Positions 60,859 to 64,000 of a DNA stretch of 64,000 nt are shown here, piece by piece; the first letter of the stretch is position 1; every line of letters starts with the position of its first letter. The notes beneath the pieces are model-generated. The model was not told the DNA's origin and did not search any database. It saw only the letters and a list, made by a program, of their open reading frames with translations. Both the position numbers and the translations under genes were made by a program. The DNA is from Oscillibacter sp. MSJ-31. GTDB taxonomy: Bacteria > Bacillota > Clostridia > Oscillospirales > Oscillospiraceae. The DNA is taken from the NCBI RefSeq assembly GCF_018918025.1, contig NZ_JAHLPT010000011.1:1-64000 (forward strand), read 5' to 3'.

Positions 60859-61359
60859 ATGCCCAGATTTGAACGTGAACCGAGCGAATACATGGAAAAG
60901 CTCGTTGCCCTCAACCGTGTTTCCAAGACCGTTAAGGGCGGCCGTGTCATGAAGTTCTCCGCGCTGATGGTCGTCGGCGACGGAAAAGGCAAGGTCGGTT
61001 ACGGCCTTGGCAAAGCTGCTGAAGTTCCCGAAGCGATCCGCAAGGGTTTGGAGGCTGCCAAGAAGAACATGGTCACCGTGACCCTGTCCGGCACCACCAT
61101 TCCTCACGAGACCATCGGTGAGTTCGGCGCGGGCCGCGTGCTCATGAAGCCCGCCGCCCCCGGTACCGGCGTCATCGCCGGCGGCGCTGTGCGTGCCGTC
61201 GTCGAGGCTGCGGGTATCAAGGATATTCGTACCAAGTGCCTGCGCTCCAACAACGCCAATAACGTTGTCGGCGCCGCTTTCGAGGGCCTGAAGGCTATGC
61301 GTAGCCCCGAGCAGGTCGCCAAGATCCGCGGCAAGAGCGTGGAAGAAATCGTGGGATAA
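60859..61359 (+). CDS. rpsE: ribosomal protein uS5
   Basis: 166 residues; [36 protein letters not shown] and [20 protein letters not shown]. It contributes to decoding accuracy. Confidence 0.97.
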   Translation: MPRFEREPSEYMEKLVALNRVSKTVKGGRVMKFSALMVVGDGKGKVGYGLGKAAEVPEAIRKGLEAAKKNMVTVTLSGTTIPHETIGEFGAGRVLMKPAAPGTGVIAGGAVRAVVEAAGIKDIRTKCLRSNNANNVVGAAFEGLKAMRSPEQVAKIRGKSVEEIVG

Positions 61360-61372
61360 GGAGGCAGTAAAC

Positions 61373-61555
61373 ATGGCTAATCTGAACGTCAAGCTCGTCA
61401 AGAGCCTCAATGGCAGACTGGAAAAGCACATCGCCACTGCCAACTCCCTCGGCCTGCGCAAGATCGGTGACGCCACCGTGCAGCCCGATAACGATCAGAC
61501 CCGCGGCAAGATCGCCCAGATCGGCTACCTGCTGCAGGTCACCGAAGAAAAGTAA
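61373..61555 (+). CDS. rpmD: ribosomal protein uL30
   Basis: 60 residues; [29 protein letters not shown] and [16 protein letters not shown]. Normal length. Confidence 0.96.
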   Translation: MANLNVKLVKSLNGRLEKHIATANSLGLRKIGDATVQPDNDQTRGKIAQIGYLLQVTEEK

Positions 61556-61569
61556 GGAGGAGCTGTCTA

Positions 61570-62010
61570 ATGAAGTTACATGAACTGTCTCCTGCCGCCG
61601 GCTCCACCAAAGAGGCTTACCGCAAGGGTCGCGGTGCCGGTTCCGGCAACGGCAAGACCGGCGGCCGCGGTCACAAGGGTCAGAAGGCCCGCAGCGGCGG
61701 CGGTGTCCGCATCGGTTTTGAAGGCGGCCAGATGCCTCTGGCGCGCCGTACCCCGAAGCGCGGCTTCAACAACATTTTTGCAAAGCCCTATGAGATCATC
61801 AACCTCAGCGCGCTCAACGCGTTCGAGGACGGTGAGACCGTCAACGCCGAGGCTCTGCTTGCCAAGGGTATCCTGAACAAGTGCGAGTACGGCTACAAGG
61901 TCCTTGGCAACGGCAAGGTCACGAAGAAGGTCAACGTGGAGGCTTCTGCTTTCTCCGCTTCTGCCAAGGAGGCTATCGAGGCAGCAGGCGGAAAGGCAGA
62001 GGTGATCTAA
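61570..62010 (+). CDS. rplO: ribosomal protein uL15
   Basis: 146 residues; [36 protein letters not shown] and [18 protein letters not shown]. It directly abuts secY. Confidence 0.97.
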   Translation: MKLHELSPAAGSTKEAYRKGRGAGSGNGKTGGRGHKGQKARSGGGVRIGFEGGQMPLARRTPKRGFNNIFAKPYEIINLSALNAFEDGETVNAEALLAKGILNKCEYGYKVLGNGKVTKKVNVEASAFSASAKEAIEAAGGKAEVI

Positions 62011-63303
62011 GTGATCCAGACGATCCGTAAAGCTTGGGGCATCCCCGAACTGCGCAAGAAGATCGTATTCACTCTGCTGATCCTGCTCATCTTCCGCGTC
62101 GGTAACGCGATCCCCACCCCTTATATCAACACGGAGCTGCTCGGTGCCTACATTGATTCCACCGGCGGCAGCCTCCTGAACCTCTACAATGTGATGTCCG
62201 GCGGCGCCTTTGCGCAGGCTACGGTCTTCGCCCTCGGTGTGCAGCCCTACATCAACAGCTCGATCATCATCCAGCTGCTGACCATCGCCATCCCCGCCCT
62301 CGAGCGTCTTGCCCGTGACGGCGGTGAGGCGGGCAAGAAGAAGATCGCCTCCATCACGCGCTACGCGACGGTTGCCATCGCTCTTCTCCAGGCCTTCGGC
62401 TACTACATGATCTGCAAGAACTACGGCATCCTCGAGCAGTCCGGCATCTGGCCGGCTCTGGTCATCATCGTGACCCTCGTCGCCGGTTCGTCCTTCGTCA
62501 TGTGGCTCGGCGAGCAGGTCAACGAGTTCGGTATCGGCAACGGCATCTCCATGATCCTCTTCGCCGGTATCCTCGCCCGTATCCCCACCGCGTTCACCAC
62601 CGGCCGCTACTTTGTTGCCCAGAAGGGCAGCATCGGCTACCTGTGGCTGGCGCTGGTGCTCCTCGGCATCCTTGCGATGATCGTCCTCATCGTCCACGTC
62701 AACGGCGCCGAGCGCCGTATCCCCGTGCAGTATGCGAAGCGTCAGGTCGGCCGCAAGATGTACGGCGGCCAGGCATCCACCCTTCCCATGAAGGTCAATA
62801 TGTCCGGCGTTCTGCCCATCATCTTCGCGCAGTCCATCGCTTCTCTGCCTGCCACGGTCTGGGCCTTTGTCGGCACCCCCGACAAGGATACCAGCCCCGT
62901 CGCTTACTCCATCTACAGCGCGATCGACACGAAGTCCGTTCTTTACCTGATCGTGTACTTCCTGATGATCATCGGCTTCAGCTACTTCTACGCTACCATT
63001 CAGTTCAACCCCGTTGAGATCTCCAACAACCTCAAGAAGAACGGCGGCTTCATCCCCGGCTTCCGTCCGGGCCAGCCCACCAGCCAGTTCATCGCGAAGG
63101 TGCTCAACAAGGTCACGCTGTTCGGTGCGATCTACCTCGGCATCGTGGCCATCGCGCCGCTGATCGTCGGCAAGGCTCTGGATAACTACAGCCTCGCCAT
63201 CGGCGGCACCTCGGTCATCATCGTTGTCGGCGTTGCGCTGGAGACCGTTCAGGCTTTGGAGTCCCAGATGCTGATGCGTCAGTACAAGGGCTTCCTCGAG
63301 TAA
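62011..63303 (+). CDS. secY: protein translocase subunit SecY
   Basis: This 430-residue channel has ten membrane helices. GNAIPTPYIN, SSIIIQLLTIAIPALERLARDG, the plug and cytoplasmic loops around RRIPVQYAKRQVGRKMYGGQ, and FNPVEISNNLKKNGGFIPGFRPGQPT are all typical. With SecE and SecG it exports the surface proteins found elsewhere in the window. The start is GTG, immediately after the rplO stop, with AGAGGTGATC before it. Confidence 0.97.
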   Translation: MIQTIRKAWGIPELRKKIVFTLLILLIFRVGNAIPTPYINTELLGAYIDSTGGSLLNLYNVMSGGAFAQATVFALGVQPYINSSIIIQLLTIAIPALERLARDGGEAGKKKIASITRYATVAIALLQAFGYYMICKNYGILEQSGIWPALVIIVTLVAGSSFVMWLGEQVNEFGIGNGISMILFAGILARIPTAFTTGRYFVAQKGSIGYLWLALVLLGILAMIVLIVHVNGAERRIPVQYAKRQVGRKMYGGQASTLPMKVNMSGVLPIIFAQSIASLPATVWAFVGTPDKDTSPVAYSIYSAIDTKSVLYLIVYFLMIIGFSYFYATIQFNPVEISNNLKKNGGFIPGFRPGQPTSQFIAKVLNKVTLFGAIYLGIVAIAPLIVGKALDNYSLAIGGTSVIIVVGVALETVQALESQMLMRQYKGFLE

Positions 63304-63316
63304 GAAAGGCGAAAAC

Positions 63317-63946
63317 ATGAAACTGATTTTATTGGGCGCTCCCGGCGCGGGAAAGGGCACACAGGCCGCGATCCTCGCCGCCGAGCTCGGGATCCCGACG
63401 ATCTCCACCGGAAACATTCTGCGCGCGGCCATCAAAAACGGCACGCCGACGGGAATGAAGGCCAAGACCTATATGGATGAAGGCCATCTGGTGCCCGATG
63501 AGGTCATCATCGGCATTATCACCGAGCGTCTTGCCGAATCCGATTGTGCGAAGGGCTACATCCTCGACGGTGTGCCCCGCACGATCGCGCAGGCGGAAGC
63601 GCTCGAGGCAGCCGGTATCCGGTTCGATCATGTCGTCTCGCTCGAGGTCTCCGACGAGACCATCGAGGAGCGCATGAGCGGACGCAGGGTGTGCGAGCAC
63701 TGCGGCGCGAGCTACCATATCAAGGCAGTTCCGCCCAGGACCGAGGGCGTCTGCGACGTCTGCGGCGGCAAGCTCGTCACCCGTAAGGATGATGCACCGG
63801 AGACGGTGAAGAACCGTCTTGCGGTCTATCATAGGGAGACGGAACCGCTCAAGGACTTCTATAAGTCCCGCAGCGTTCTGTACCCGGTGGAGGATATGGG
63901 CTCGGTCGAGGCCACCTCCAAGGCGATCCTCGCCGTGCTGAAATGA
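63317..63946 (+). CDS. adk: adenylate kinase, zinc-lid form
   Basis: 209 residues; P-loop GAPGAGKGTQA, the AMP-binding region STGNILRAAIKNGTPTG, LDGVPRTIAQAEAL and a lid with four cysteines (CEHCGASYH ... CDVCGGKL), the Gram-positive zinc form. It equilibrates 2 ADP with ATP and AMP. It follows secY by 13 nt. Confidence 0.97.
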   Translation: MKLILLGAPGAGKGTQAAILAAELGIPTISTGNILRAAIKNGTPTGMKAKTYMDEGHLVPDEVIIGIITERLAESDCAKGYILDGVPRTIAQAEALEAAGIRFDHVVSLEVSDETIEERMSGRRVCEHCGASYHIKAVPPRTEGVCDVCGGKLVTRKDDAPETVKNRLAVYHRETEPLKDFYKSRSVLYPVEDMGSVEATSKAILAVLK

Positions 63947-63956
63947 GAGGTGTACA

Positions 63957-64000
63957 ATGATCACTTTGAAATCGGTACACGAGATCGAATTGATGCGCCG
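63957..64000 (+). CDS. map: methionine aminopeptidase, N-terminal fragment
   Basis: The window ends after 14 codons: ITLKSVHEIELMRR, the usual first residues of type I methionine aminopeptidase, which follows adk in Firmicute spc operons. GAGAGGTGT precedes ATG. No catalytic residue is inside the window. Confidence 0.8.
   Translation, partial: MITLKSVHEIELMR

Overview
The window is a chromosomal stretch of a GC-rich, anaerobic, endospore-forming Firmicute. A gut-type Clostridia member close to the Oscillospiraceae fits best. The indications are the spmA/spmB pair and a PdaB-type sporulation deacetylase, two SLH-domain surface proteins, a spirochaete/chlamydia-style V-type ATPase operon, a Na+-pump decarboxylase beta subunit, strong AGGAGG ribosome binding sites, and house-keeping -35/-10 promoters throughout. 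This is inferred from gene content; no rRNA or tRNA gene was seen to confirm it.

Layout. 134-3228 (minus): a deacetylase lipoprotein, cdd and asnS. 3300-10900 is the accessory part. It holds a large S-layer-like protein, a small cysteine protein, an orphan phage-tail-like gene, an oadB/oadG-like pair behind a yybP-ykoY-like riboswitch, two copies of a 173-bp repeat and two copies of a roughly 500-bp cassette. Each cassette looks like a type I toxin-antitoxin unit: a tiny peptide on the minus strand opposed by a strongly promoted short RNA on the plus strand. 10874-13663: purB and purA. 13952-21009: V-ATPase genes E, DUF2764, A, B, D, I, K, with Na+-type residues in the rotor subunit. 21259-27237: a gamma-glutamyltransferase, then a lysine-riboswitch-controlled ABC importer with an M20 peptidase. 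28092-32324: a giant beta-helix SLH protein. 32450-37635: a partner-switching operon (STAS, MATE transporter fused to an anti-sigma-kinase-like domain, formyltransferase-like enzyme, SpoIIE phosphatase fused to a second kinase-like domain, small protein). 37888-40757: pdaB, an argH remnant abutting a truncated gene, an RNHCP protein behind a pseudoknot-capable leader, and a small membrane protein. 40936-47906: an aminotransferase, an ACT/UPF0210 pair, and an lctP-like permease / hydroxyacid dehydrogenase / ilvE operon. 48058-51793: a hypothetical gene, argS, spmB and spmA. 51917-64000: the S10-spc ribosomal protein super-operon from rpsJ to secY, adk and the first codons of map.

How it fits together. 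The rotor residues of the V-ATPase and the decarboxylase beta subunit both point to a sodium-based energy economy. The lctP / HicDH-like / IlvE trio suggests interconversion of branched-chain amino acids, 2-oxo acids and 2-hydroxy acids with export or import of the hydroxy acid. The accessory part between the two 173-bp repeats, with its toxin-antitoxin-like cassettes attached to the ends of house-keeping operons, is the most likely place for something undescribed.
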